Part shown: positions 52,292 through 60,767 of the stretch, in pieces | How the letters are laid out: each line of letters starts with the position of its first letter | Position numbering within the stretch: the first letter of the stretch is position 1 | Assembly (NCBI GenBank): GCA_030427505.1 | Contig: JAUICH010000002.1 | Span: forward strand, 1-64,000 | Source of the DNA: Verrucomicrobiia bacterium | GTDB lineage: Bacteria; Verrucomicrobiota; Verrucomicrobiia; Verrucomicrobiales; DEV007 | Length of the DNA: 64,000 nucleotides | Direction: 5' to 3' | Program-made: the position numbers and the translations under genes | Notes under the pieces: generated by a model | Databases searched by the model: none | What the model saw: the letters and a program-made list of their open reading frames with translations, nothing else | What the model was told of the DNA's origin: nothing

Positions 52292-53057
52292 TGTAGATAT
52301 TGCGGAACTGCACCAAGCTGGAAGCCGGGGAGTATTCGCCGTCTTTCATGCCGCCATGGTGTTGCAGGGCGATGGGGCCTGTTTCTGGCACTTCGGGCAA
52401 TTGGGCGTTTTCGATGATGAGTTCGCCATTCAGTACCACGGTTAGGCGGTCGCCTTTCATGGTGATCTCAAAGGTGTTCCATTCGCCGATGGGGTTGTCC
52501 GCGTTCCGGGTGGGCGTCACGCCCGCGCGAATTTCCGGGGCGTTCTCTTCGCTGTTCCGGTAGCCGTAAACCTCACCCGAGCCAATCGGCCAGCACCAGA
52601 TGTTCAGCTGGGCTTTGCTGGTGCCGCGCACATAGATACCCGAGTCCGCGTTCTTCATGGGGTGGGTGATCTTGTTGCCCTCCGCGTCTTTCACATAGCT
52701 GCCGTCAGGCAGCACGTAGGGCACGTTGTAGTAGCCGGTGGTGCGCTTGATCCGCCAGTCGATCCGCAGGGTGAAGTTGCCGTATTCCTTTTCGGTCCAG
52801 AGGTTTTTATCGCCCGTGGCTTCGCTGAGGGCGTCGTAATCGATGACGCCGTCGAGCACTTTCCAGTGTCCGTTGTCGCCCTCCGGAACTTTCCAGCCGC
52901 TCAGGTCTTCGCCGTTGAATAGAGAAGTGAAGCCCTCCGGCGGGGTGGAGGGTTCCTCAGCCCGAGTAAGGGATGCCGTGCCACAAAAGAAGAGCGCGCA
53001 TAGCGCCAGGCAAGACGTCAGGAAGGATCGGGAACCAGAGACGAGGGACGTTTTCAT
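52275..53057 (-). CDS. Secreted DUF1080 (3-keto-disaccharide hydrolase-like) protein
   Basis: A 260-residue protein. The ATG at 53057 gives the signal peptide (MKTSLVSGSR start, hydrophobic 12-30, SLTRAEE). The jelly-roll DUF1080 signature is clear: GFTSLFNGEDLSGWKV near 42, NADSGIYVRG, and GEWNTFEITMKGDRLTVVLNGE in the centre. Relatives bind or hydrolyse 3-ketoglycosides and are very abundant in this phylum. Its 3' end overlaps the TPR gene by 17 bp. It is the first of a minus-strand pair with no detectable regulator. Confidence 0.9.
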   Translation of the reverse strand: MKTSLVSGSRSFLTSCLALCALFFCGTASLTRAEEPSTPPEGFTSLFNGEDLSGWKVPEGDNGHWKVLDGVIDYDALSEATGDKNLWTEKEYGNFTLRIDWRIKRTTGYYNVPYVLPDGSYVKDAEGNKITHPMKNADSGIYVRGTSKAQLNIWCWPIGSGEVYGYRNSEENAPEIRAGVTPTRNADNPIGEWNTFEITMKGDRLTVVLNGELIIENAQLPEVPETGPIALQHHGGMKDGEYSPASSLVQFRNIYIKELE

Positions 53058-53202
53058 GGGGATTTGGTGGAAGACGAATTCTAGTAATGGGGTTTGGCCG
53101 GAAGATCCCCGGCGATGGTCCCGCATGCTGGCATAGCCCCGCGGCCCTTGCCAATGCGTAATCGCGTAACAGGCGAATGGGAATTGCCAACCCGCGCCGC
53201 GC

Positions 53203-54057
53203 TCAGCGCTCGACGCCAGGTAGCGCCGCGTCCGTGGTGATGAGGAAGTCGTCAAAGCAGGCGTATTCGTCTTTCCGGGCCGCCCATTCCTTGGAACCGC
53301 CTCCGAAAAACGTGGAGAAAAAGAGCCCGTCGATCTGGAAGTCCGATGTGTCGCGGAAACGCATCTTTGCGGAATCGAGCACCTTCTTTCCGTCCAGCCA
53401 GGCCTGGATGAGGCCGTCCTTTTTACCCGGCGTGTTCATCACGATACGGTGAGTGACGCGATACCAGCGCCCCGGCGTCACGGTTACCCACGCCCGTTCC
53501 GGACCATCGTCCCACTTCAGGTCGTCGCCATATTTGCCGGGCTGATCGGGGTGGTAAACGTACTGCACCAGGTTGGCCGTGCCGTTCCCCGCTTCGGAAT
53601 GGCCGGAACCATTGGCCCGCCACATCATCCGGGCGCTCCAGCCATCCGTGCCGTCAGGCGGGTGGCCGCCCGAGTTTCCTTTGCCGCCATACAGGCCGGG
53701 CAGCTTGCCGCCCAGCACAAACTGAAAGCCTTCCTCGAACCGCAGGCGATAGCTCAGGTAGATTTCCTGTTGGCCCTCGGCAAAGGCGAGCTTCCATTCC
53801 GCGCCGCTACTGAAGACACCCTTCGGATACCGGACCCGCAGCACCTGATTACCGGAGTCTTCCGGATCGGCCACGATGTCCACCCGGCCTTCCTCCACTC
53901 CATCCGTCCACTTCGGGGCGTGCCATTCCCGCTCCACCGCCGCCTCATCGTAGGGGCCTTTTGGGGAAGACTCGAAGTCGTTTTGGTAAAGCGTCTCCGC
54001 CTTCAGAGCCACAAGTCCTCCAAGCCAAAAGAACAGCAACGCCAGAAGCCTTTTCAT
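53203..54057 (-). CDS. Secreted PL14-like polysaccharide lyase
   Basis: A 284-residue protein with a signal peptide (1-21, ending LKAE). The jelly-roll core matches polysaccharide lyase 14-type sequences: FQFVLGGKLPGLYGGKGNSG (about 112-131), GWSARMMWRA, the Tyr-rich LVQYVYHPDQPGKYG segment, and WYRVTHRIVMNTPGKKDG. PL14 enzymes cleave uronic acid polymers such as alginate and glucuronan. The GGKLPGL stretch is the best signature. Only 11 bp separate its ATG from the stop of mog, so the molybdenum cofactor genes and this lyase are probably in one transcript. Confidence 0.8.
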   Translation of the reverse strand: MKRLLALLFFWLGGLVALKAETLYQNDFESSPKGPYDEAAVEREWHAPKWTDGVEEGRVDIVADPEDSGNQVLRVRYPKGVFSSGAEWKLAFAEGQQEIYLSYRLRFEEGFQFVLGGKLPGLYGGKGNSGGHPPDGTDGWSARMMWRANGSGHSEAGNGTANLVQYVYHPDQPGKYGDDLKWDDGPERAWVTVTPGRWYRVTHRIVMNTPGKKDGLIQAWLDGKKVLDSAKMRFRDTSDFQIDGLFFSTFFGGGSKEWAARKDEYACFDDFLITTDAALPGVER

Positions 54058-54068
54058 GAGCGTCCAGT

Positions 54069-54554
54069 CTAACACGACGTCGGCTCCCGGCGCGCCAGTT
54101 TCACAGCGTGATCGATGGCGCCCGCCACGAAGCCCAGGCATTCCACGGCGCCGCTGGGTTTGCCGGGAAGGGCAATCACGAGGCTGCTGTCCACCACGGC
54201 GGCCAGGCTCCGGGAAAGAATGGCGTTGGGCGTGATGTCCAGGGACTTCATCCGCATGGTCTCGCCGAAGCCGGGCAGTTCCACCCGCATGATTTCGCGG
54301 ATGGCTTCGGGCGTCACGTCGCGTTCCGCGATGCCGGTGCCGCCGGTGGTCAGGATCAGGCCGCAGCCTTGGCTGGAAAAGGAGCGGATCGCGGATTGAA
54401 TGCGATCCTTTTCGTCCGGCACGATGGCCTCCGCCGCGACCTTCCAGCCGCGTTTTTCGCAGTCCGCCCGCAGGGCCGGTCCGCCGTGGTCCTCATATTC
54501 GCCTGAGGCGGCGCGGTCGGAAATGGTGATGATGCCGGCGTGATGACTGCTCAC
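54069..54554 (-). CDS. mog: Molybdopterin adenylyltransferase
   Basis: A 161-residue MogA/MoaB family protein starting with GTG. It activates molybdopterin with ATP before molybdate insertion. The signature TTGGTGIAERDVTPEAI (about 69-85) and the closing ALPGKPSGAVECL are intact. The gene lies 33 bp after moaC and 11 bp before the PL14-like lyase. MoeA, which carries out the next step, is not present here. MogA and MoaB cannot be separated by sequence alone. Confidence 0.92.
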   Translation of the reverse strand: MSSHHAGIITISDRAASGEYEDHGGPALRADCEKRGWKVAAEAIVPDEKDRIQSAIRSFSSQGCGLILTTGGTGIAERDVTPEAIREIMRVELPGFGETMRMKSLDITPNAILSRSLAAVVDSSLVIALPGKPSGAVECLGFVAGAIDHAVKLARREPTSC

Positions 54555-54587
54555 GTCTCCATTCTTAGCCGCGAACTTCCGGGGCCG

Positions 54588-55049
54588 CTACGCCAGATTT
54601 TGCTTCTGCTTGTCCACCAGGCGCACTTCGCTGATGCGCATGGCGGAGTCGATGGCCTTGCACATGTCGTAGATGGTCAACGCGGCCACGGTGACGCCGG
54701 TCAGGGCTTCCATTTCCACGCCGGTCTTCGCATCGGTGCGCGCCTGGCAGAAGATCTCGATGCCGTTCGGCAACATTTCGAAGTCGATCGTGACCTGGCT
54801 CAGCGGCAACTGGTGGCAAAGCGGAATCAGGTCCCAAGTTTTCTTCGCGGCCTGGATGCCGGCGATGCGGGCCGTGGCCAGCACGTCGCCCTTGGGCAGG
54901 TGGCCCACGGCGATGGTCCGCAGCGTCTCCGCCTGGAGCGCGATGAAGCCCTTGGCAATCGCCGCGCGGCGCACCACGGGTTTGTGCGAAACATCCACCA
55001 TGGTGGCGGAACCGTCGGAACGGATGTGGGTCAGGGTGGACTCTTTCAT
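54588..55049 (-). CDS. moaC: Cyclic pyranopterin monophosphate synthase
   Basis: A 153-residue protein. The start at 55049 (MKESTLTHI) is chosen since the preceding frame is Pro-rich nonsense. MoaC completes the rearrangement begun by MoaA to make cyclic pyranopterin monophosphate. The family stretches TMVDVSHKPVVRRAA, LIPLCHQLPLSQV and MEALTGVTVAALTIYDMCKA are all complete, with the catalytic Lys and Asp segments in place. It lies between moaA and mog, 68 and 33 bp away. Confidence 0.95.
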   Translation of the reverse strand: MKESTLTHIRSDGSATMVDVSHKPVVRRAAIAKGFIALQAETLRTIAVGHLPKGDVLATARIAGIQAAKKTWDLIPLCHQLPLSQVTIDFEMLPNGIEIFCQARTDAKTGVEMEALTGVTVAALTIYDMCKAIDSAMRISEVRLVDKQKQNLA

Positions 55050-55117
55050 GGCAGTGGGTGGAGGGATGGGTGATGCCGGTCCGTCAGGAAGGCGCACGAC
55101 TCGAAATCGTGTGGCGT

Positions 55118-56173
55118 TTAACCGCCAATGGCGATCATCCGCCGGCCGGGCTGATATTGATTACGAAAGTCGTGCTGTTCCGGCTTCCGCTCCACTACCT
55201 CCAGAAAGAATCGTTCCACATCGGCATCGGTCATGGCGGGATCCCGCAGGACGGAGCGGAGGTCGAATTCCAGGTGGCTGCCCAGGCAGGGGCGCAGCTT
55301 GCCTTCGCAGGTCAGCCGCAGTTTGTTGCAGGTTTCGCAGAAGTGCAGGTTCGTCATCGCGCTGATGAACCCGACTTTCTGGTCCGTGCCGGGAATCCGG
55401 TAGTAGCTGGCGGGACCGTTGGTGCGGAACTCCGGAACGGGTTCCAGCTTACCGTAGCGAAACTCCACCAGTTTCCGCGCCTCGGCGGCGGACAGGAAAT
55501 TTTCTTCCGTCAGGACTTGGGTGGTGCTCACCGGCATCAACTCGATGAAGCGAAGCAGCAGGTTCTTTTCCCGCGCAAATTCCACCAGGTCCCACAGTTC
55601 GTGTTCGTTTCGGTGGCGCATCAGCACCGTGTTGATCTTGATGCTTTCGAACTCAGCCGCGCGGGCGGCTTCGATGCCCCGCAGCACTTTCGGCAGAAAG
55701 TCCCGGCCCGTGGTTTTCTCGTAGGTTGCGCGGTCCAGGGTATCCAGCGAGACATTCACCGTGCGGACGCCCGAGCGTTTCAGGCATTCTGCCACGGTCA
55801 GGGAGTGGCCCTGATTTCCGGGCTTTGCCAGCAGACTGCCATTGGTGGAAAGGCCAAGGTCCCGGATGCCCTCCAACTGGCCCAGTTGTTCCATGAACCA
55901 CAGCGCGTTCTTGCGCGTCAGGGGTTCTCCGCCCGTTACCCGCACCTTCGAAATGCCCAGCCGGGTTCCGGCGCGGATCACGCGCAAGATCTCTTCGTAA
56001 CTCAGGATCTCCGCCTTCGGCAACCAGGTTTGTTCCTCGGCCGGCATGCAATAGTGGCAGCGCTCGTTGCACCGGTCGGTGATCGAGACCCGCAGATAGG
56101 AGATGCGATGGCCGTAGCGGTCTTCCACGATGAAGGCGAGAGAAGGGTCGCCGGAAATTTTACAGTTCCCCAA
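55118..56173 (-). CDS. moaA: GTP 3',8-cyclase (MoaA)
   Basis: A 351-residue radical SAM enzyme that starts molybdenum cofactor synthesis from GTP. The SAM cluster is CNERCHYC with Cys35, Cys39 and Cys42; the second cluster has Cys279, Cys282 and Cys296 (FCETCNKLRLTC); the C-terminal GG needed for activity is present. The frame begins with TTG at 56173, and a GTG at 56128 (residue 16) is an alternative that would leave more promoter room, since the divergent lipoprotein begins only 35 bp away. No molybdoenzyme is encoded nearby. Confidence 0.95.
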   Translation of the reverse strand: MGNCKISGDPSLAFIVEDRYGHRISYLRVSITDRCNERCHYCMPAEEQTWLPKAEILSYEEILRVIRAGTRLGISKVRVTGGEPLTRKNALWFMEQLGQLEGIRDLGLSTNGSLLAKPGNQGHSLTVAECLKRSGVRTVNVSLDTLDRATYEKTTGRDFLPKVLRGIEAARAAEFESIKINTVLMRHRNEHELWDLVEFAREKNLLLRFIELMPVSTTQVLTEENFLSAAEARKLVEFRYGKLEPVPEFRTNGPASYYRIPGTDQKVGFISAMTNLHFCETCNKLRLTCEGKLRPCLGSHLEFDLRSVLRDPAMTDADVERFFLEVVERKPEQHDFRNQYQPGRRMIAIGG

Positions 56174-56208
56174 GAGAGACGTAACCTACTATGGACCTCT
56201 TTCAAATC

Positions 56209-56685
56209 ATGAAAACCACTCCCTACATCGGCTTGCTGGCGGGAGCGGCCTTGTTCTTGTCAGGCTGCGCCACGGCCACGGTGGGTGGCCGTATTGAGTC
56301 CAATCCAGAGGCCTTTAACCGGCTCCCTCCAGAAGACCAGTCTCTCGTCAGGCAGGGGAGAATCTCTGAAGGCATGACGAAGGAAGCCGTGACTCTGGCC
56401 TGGGGCCGTCCGGACCGGGTCTCGGAGCGGAGTGAGGGCGGTACCCTTCAGGAAATTTGGCAATATGCCAGCTACCGGCCGGTGACCATGAGTCCCGTGG
56501 ACTATGAACTGGCCTATCAAAACTATTTCTACAGTCCCTACTGGCGGCGGCGCGGACCGTACTATTGCGATCCCTATTACGGCTACGGATATGGTTTCGC
56601 GGCCCACACCAGTTTCCAGCCCTATCTGGAGGGCGAAGTCGTTTTCGAAAACGGCAAGGTCGTGTCTTGGGAACGGGTGCGCTGA
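56209..56685 (+). CDS. BamE/SmpA-like lipoprotein
   Basis: A 158-residue protein. The ATG at 56209 gives a lipoprotein signal ending LSGC with Cys20. The mature part has a BamE-like fold marker, EGMTKEAVTLAWGRPDRV, then a Tyr-rich low-complexity stretch (YYCDPYYGYGYG), and finally FENGKVVSWERV, which is the closing beta-strand of that domain. Such proteins assist outer membrane assembly or act as small envelope lipoproteins. The final codons and the stop lie inside a tandem 20-bp duplication. Confidence 0.78.
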   Translation: MKTTPYIGLLAGAALFLSGCATATVGGRIESNPEAFNRLPPEDQSLVRQGRISEGMTKEAVTLAWGRPDRVSERSEGGTLQEIWQYASYRPVTMSPVDYELAYQNYFYSPYWRRRGPYYCDPYYGYGYGFAAHTSFQPYLEGEVVFENGKVVSWERVR

Positions 56686-56714
56686 CCCTCTGGGGGGTGC
56701 GCTGACCTTCTGGG
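56675..56714. repeat. Tandem 20-bp duplication at a gene end
   Basis: The unit at 56675-56694 (gggtgcgctgaccctctggg) is repeated immediately at 56695-56714 with one change (c to t). The first copy holds the last codons and the TGA stop of the lipoprotein gene, and the second copy is a duplicate of that end. It looks like a recent slippage duplication. Confidence 0.75.
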
Positions 56715-56729
56715 TAAAGGAGGAAGGCG

Positions 56730-59228
56730 TCAGGAGCCACCGCCCTTGCTGAAGCGTACGCCGCGAACGTTCATCATTCGCGGGCTGGTCACGCCAGTGG
56801 CCCGGAGAATCAGGGTATAAACCTTTCCGGCTTGAAGTTTCACGGACCCTTTTGTTCCCACTACCCGGAAGTCGTCCCAGCCGGCGCCCGATCCGGATTC
56901 TCCCGTCAGGCTTTTTCCGGCCACAATGATTTCGAAATGACTCACGTTGTATTCCGAGAAAGCCTGAATCACATCCACGCCGTGCGTGCCGCTTTGGAGC
57001 GGTTTGAAATACCACAGGAAATATGTGTCCGGTGAAGTCCAGTCCACAAAGGCCGAGAGTTCCTGATTGTATTTGGCGTCCGTGCCCCGCAGAGCTTGGG
57101 GATTGGCGGGCAGGAGGTCGTCTGTTTTGAGTTCACGCGCTTCGGCCATATACCCCTTCATTTCCGTGATGGCGTATTCCGCGAAGGCCTTGTTCTTGGG
57201 TTCCTGGGAGACTTGCTCCAGATACTTGAGGTTTTCCTCGCTCGCGTAGTCCGCGATGCCGTCCATGATCTTGCGGCGTTCGGTGGAAGATTCGGCTACT
57301 TCCAGAGCCCGGTTCCAAGACTTGTGGAGCACGTCGGCGGAGACTGGCGCGGGTTGAGTCGCGATCCGCGCATAGCCACGGGTGGCGGCGGTTTTCAGGG
57401 GCGCGTCCTGCGTATTTTTGATTATTTTATCCAGAAGCCCCAGGGTGCCCCGGTCCGGCCAGGCGAGCAGGGCGGACATGGCGTCCCGCTGGAGGCTTTG
57501 GTCATCCTGGCGTTCGTAAATGCTTTCCAGGCGGGTCAGCACGGTCTTGCCTCCCAGGCTTCCCAGGATTCTGAAAATCGACTGCCGTTCTTCGCCTTTG
57601 GTGTTGGAGGTGCGGTTCAGCAGAGGCGCCAGCACTTCAGCCGACCGGGGCTGCTGGCGGTAGATGGCCAGGAGCACGTCTTCCAGTTTCTTCCGGATAT
57701 CCAGGGAGTAGTCGTCCCCGAGAGCTTCCATCAGTTCCCGGGCATGGGCGGGACCCGCCAGCCCCCGAATGTAACCGAGGATGTAGAGTCTTTCGTTGGG
57801 GCTCTCTGCTTTGCGGAAGGCATCCAGAATGTCGGGAACCGCTTTTTCGGTATGGCGGGCAGCCAGGATTTCCGACATGGTGATCCGTTCGTAGCTGGTA
57901 GCGGCCCGGCGGAGCGTTTCCAGAAGCTTTTCGTCCACGCCCTCGCCTTCCAGCTTTGAAAGCAGCCGTTTGGCCTGGTCTTTCTGATCCCCGGAACTGG
58001 AGTCGCCGAACAGGTAGTTCAAACCCAGCTCGACTGTCGTGACATCCCCTTGGGGCTTCTCCTGGCCGGAAAGCTCCATCAGCGTGATACGGTTGGCGTC
58101 CTCCGCCATTTTGCCGGAAATCAGCACGCCGGCCGCGACCAGACCCGCCAGTAAGAGGACCCCGGCGATGATCAGCGGGCCTTTCCGGCTGGCGGAGCTG
58201 TCCGAGACGCCGCTACCCACGGGCCGGTTGTAGCGGGCCGCGCTACGGGGAGAAAGGGCGCCCGTCTGGTGCGTTCGCACCAGCCCGGACGGCGGCGCGG
58301 CGGCATGGGTTGGTGCGGCCACCACATGAACGCCGGTGGTCACGCTGGTGGGGGTCTCATCCACGGGAATGGCATAGACCGCCTGGGCGGAAGTCTCTTG
58401 TTCCGGATTCTTGGGGAAGCGGGAAAGGGCGGAACGCGCGTCTTCGGGGCGGTTCTCCTTGTCCCGGTTGATCAGCCACATGACCCACTGGCAGACGGAA
58501 GGGGCCAGGTCGGGGCGCAGCTTGTTCAGGGGCGTCACCCGGTGTTGCAGGTGGCTGTGCATGACCTGCGGCGCGGTCTCTCCGCGGAAAGGATATTGGC
58601 CGGTCAACGCATGATAGTAGACGCAGCCCATGGCGTAGAGATCCGTCCGGGCATCCAGCTCACCGCGCTCGAACTGCTCCGGCGCCATGAAGAAAATGGA
58701 ACCCATGACCGCCTCATCCTGATCCGTGGTCTGGACGGAGGGGGTTTTGCTGAACTTTGCCAGGCCGAAGTCCAGGATCTTGATTTGAAAGCGGCCGCTC
58801 GCCTGCCAGATGACCATCACGTTGGTCGGCTTGATATCGCGGTGCAAAACATTGGAAGCTTGAGCCGTGATCAGGGCCTCCATCGTTTGAATGACGACTT
58901 CAACAAAGTCCTCTTGGGTCAGCACGCCGCGCGACACCGTCTCGTCCAGAGTCTCGCCGTTTAGCAGTTCCATCACGACGAAGCCGCCCTTTTCGTCCAT
59001 CGCGACGTCGAAGATGGACACAATGTTAGGGTGATTCAGAGAGGACAGGGTCTGCGCTTCCCCGATCAGTTTCCGGGCCGCCACCTCTACTTCTTCCTGG
59101 GTGGCGTGTTCGGTGGTCAGCACCCGCTTGATCGCCACCTCCCGCTGGAGCTGGGTATCGAAAGCCTTGAAAACGGCCCCAAGACCGCCTTTGCCAATTT
59201 GTTCCCTAATCTCGTAGCGGTCGCTCAT
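56730..59228 (-). CDS. Membrane Ser/Thr protein kinase with helical-repeat sensor region
   Basis: An 832-residue Hanks-type kinase. The glycine loop is IGKGGLGAVFKAFD (11-24), the ATP lysine is Lys34 (VAIK), the catalytic loop is HRDIKPTN (129-136), then DFG (153-155) and APE (182-184), all complete. A Pro-rich linker leads to a single membrane segment (about 348-371, starting GPLIIAGVLLLAGLVAAG). Residues 400-690 are alpha-helical repeats of HEAT type (ALLAWPDRGTLGLLDKIIK), and the C-terminus (about 700-832) is a beta-rich sandwich. The extracellular part is probably a sensor. The next genes share no operon; substrate proteins are unknown. Confidence 0.9.
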   Translation of the reverse strand: MSDRYEIREQIGKGGLGAVFKAFDTQLQREVAIKRVLTTEHATQEEVEVAARKLIGEAQTLSSLNHPNIVSIFDVAMDEKGGFVVMELLNGETLDETVSRGVLTQEDFVEVVIQTMEALITAQASNVLHRDIKPTNVMVIWQASGRFQIKILDFGLAKFSKTPSVQTTDQDEAVMGSIFFMAPEQFERGELDARTDLYAMGCVYYHALTGQYPFRGETAPQVMHSHLQHRVTPLNKLRPDLAPSVCQWVMWLINRDKENRPEDARSALSRFPKNPEQETSAQAVYAIPVDETPTSVTTGVHVVAAPTHAAAPPSGLVRTHQTGALSPRSAARYNRPVGSGVSDSSASRKGPLIIAGVLLLAGLVAAGVLISGKMAEDANRITLMELSGQEKPQGDVTTVELGLNYLFGDSSSGDQKDQAKRLLSKLEGEGVDEKLLETLRRAATSYERITMSEILAARHTEKAVPDILDAFRKAESPNERLYILGYIRGLAGPAHARELMEALGDDYSLDIRKKLEDVLLAIYRQQPRSAEVLAPLLNRTSNTKGEERQSIFRILGSLGGKTVLTRLESIYERQDDQSLQRDAMSALLAWPDRGTLGLLDKIIKNTQDAPLKTAATRGYARIATQPAPVSADVLHKSWNRALEVAESSTERRKIMDGIADYASEENLKYLEQVSQEPKNKAFAEYAITEMKGYMAEARELKTDDLLPANPQALRGTDAKYNQELSAFVDWTSPDTYFLWYFKPLQSGTHGVDVIQAFSEYNVSHFEIIVAGKSLTGESGSGAGWDDFRVVGTKGSVKLQAGKVYTLILRATGVTSPRMMNVRGVRFSKGGGS

Positions 59229-59454
59229 GGCGTCACTTGCGTGAGGAAAAAACTTGCCCTTCCGCGATCCATCAAGGCACGCCGGTATCGCCGGAAAGAC
59301 GGGGGTTTTCCGTCTCCACGAATCACTTTCGCCGGCCGATGGATGGGTGCCACCACCATTAGGTCGCTTGATTCTTCACAGTTCGCACGGGTTGGCAAGC
59401 CTGAGCGTGGCATCATTTGGTTATCCTTTATGCCTGCGGGCTTATTGCAATTCA

Positions 59455-60150
59455 TTATTTCCCAACTGCGGTGGTGCGATTTCCGCTGGCGTGGCATTGC
59501 TGAATGAAAGCCGCCACCTTTTGGGGATCTTTATGGCCCGGTGAGCTTTCCACCCCACTGGCTACGTCCGCTCCCCAAGGCCGGACGGCGGAAATGGCGC
59601 CGCCCACGTTCTCAGGGGTCAAGCCACCCGCGAGGAGGATGTGGCGGTCCGGGAAGCTGTCCACCGCCCGCCGCCCCAGCGTCCAGTCTAGCGTCCGGCC
59701 CGTGCCGCCATGGACTTCAGGGGCGTACGCATCCAGCAGCAGCCACTTTCCAGGGTAGTGGCCCACCGTCGCCAGCATTTCCAGATCCTTCAGCCCCAAG
59801 GCCTTGATAATGCGGTAGCCGCTGTCGATTAAGGACTGGCAGAATTCCGTTGTTTCATCGCCGTGAAGCTGGGCCGCGTCCAGGATACCGGCGTCGAGCG
59901 GGGAACGAACCTCCTCCACCGTGGGGTTTACGAAGACCCCGATCCGGGTGAGGGAACCTTCCAAGTCCCGCAACCAGGGCGCCGCCGCCTCGGGATGGAT
60001 GTAGCGCTTCGACTCCGGCCAGAAATTCACGCCGAGGGCGTCGCCGCCGCAATCGACAATCCAGGCGGCGTCCGTGGCGTTGGTAACGCCGCAGATCTTT
60101 GCACGGACAGTGCCGTCTTCACTAGCAGAATCAAAAAATGGATGGCTCAC
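59455..60150 (-). CDS. trpF: Phosphoribosylanthranilate isomerase
   Basis: A 231-residue TIM-barrel enzyme of tryptophan synthesis, starting with GTG. Visible signatures are KICGVTNATDA (18-28) with the catalytic Cys, FWPESKRYIHPE, GVFVNPTVEEV, QLHGDE, LLLDAYAPEVHGGTGRTLDW and the phosphate site LAGGLTPENV. No other trp gene is nearby, so the pathway is dispersed in this genome. The N-terminal extension SHPFFDSASEDGT is longer than usual and may not all be translated. Its start lies 47 bp after the stop of the receiver-like gene upstream, so the two could share a transcript. Confidence 0.93.
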   Translation of the reverse strand: MSHPFFDSASEDGTVRAKICGVTNATDAAWIVDCGGDALGVNFWPESKRYIHPEAAAPWLRDLEGSLTRIGVFVNPTVEEVRSPLDAGILDAAQLHGDETTEFCQSLIDSGYRIIKALGLKDLEMLATVGHYPGKWLLLDAYAPEVHGGTGRTLDWTLGRRAVDSFPDRHILLAGGLTPENVGGAISAVRPWGADVASGVESSPGHKDPQKVAAFIQQCHASGNRTTAVGK

Positions 60151-60197
60151 GGCTCCTGGGGCTCTCTAGGGTAGTAGCGTTTCTGAAGGGCGGGAAG

Positions 60198-60641
60198 TTA
60201 CACCGGATTTCGCGGTGGGAGAACATTCCCCACGATATCCAGGAGCCGGTCGGGATTCACCGGCCGTCCGAGCAGGCCGCGGACGCGGGCGTCGCGTTCC
60301 AGGGTGGCTGCGTGCCGGACCTGATGTTGGTCGCCCAGAAAGATGACCGCCGGAGCCATCCGGGGCGCTCCGTAGCCGTAGTGATAGGCTTTGCAGATCA
60401 GCTCGTAGAGCGTTTCGCCTGGCAGGACGGGCAGGTCCAGAGAGAAGAAGAAAAGCTTGTAAGGCCGTTGCAGAGCCAGTTCGTAGGCGTAGATGGCGTT
60501 TGGCGTCGTATCCACCTCCACATAGGTGAAGGTCTTCAGGGTTTCCCGGATCAGGCGGAGTTCGGGCCCCGTCTGGTGGGCGACGAGAACCCGGAGCGCT
60601 TCGCCTGCCGGTCTCTCGGGAGCCTTGTCCGCTGCATCCAT
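60198..60641 (-). CDS. Degenerate response-regulator receiver domain protein
   Basis: A 147-residue single-domain protein with CheY-like spacing from residue 16 to 140. Every catalytic position has changed: the acidic pair after the first strand is Ala21-His22 (LRVLVAHQT), the phosphate acceptor is Ser67 (FFFSLDLPV), the switch Thr/Ser lies in FLGD without a Thr, and the conserved Lys is Arg126 (GRPVNP). The protein therefore cannot be phosphorylated normally and is likely a pseudo-receiver that binds a partner. It lies between trpF and uvrA, 47 bp upstream of trpF. Confidence 0.75.
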   Translation of the reverse strand: MDAADKAPERPAGEALRVLVAHQTGPELRLIRETLKTFTYVEVDTTPNAIYAYELALQRPYKLFFFSLDLPVLPGETLYELICKAYHYGYGAPRMAPAVIFLGDQHQVRHAATLERDARVRGLLGRPVNPDRLLDIVGNVLPPRNPV

Positions 60642-60767
60642 TTTTCAGATTCTCGCAATCTTTTTCGCCGTTTCCCTCGAAGCAGCCTTGCTCCGGAGTA
60701 ACGGTATGCCTTCACTCTGTGGCGCTTGGGCCTCCAGGCCTGCAGAGTCCGTACCAAAAAATACACC

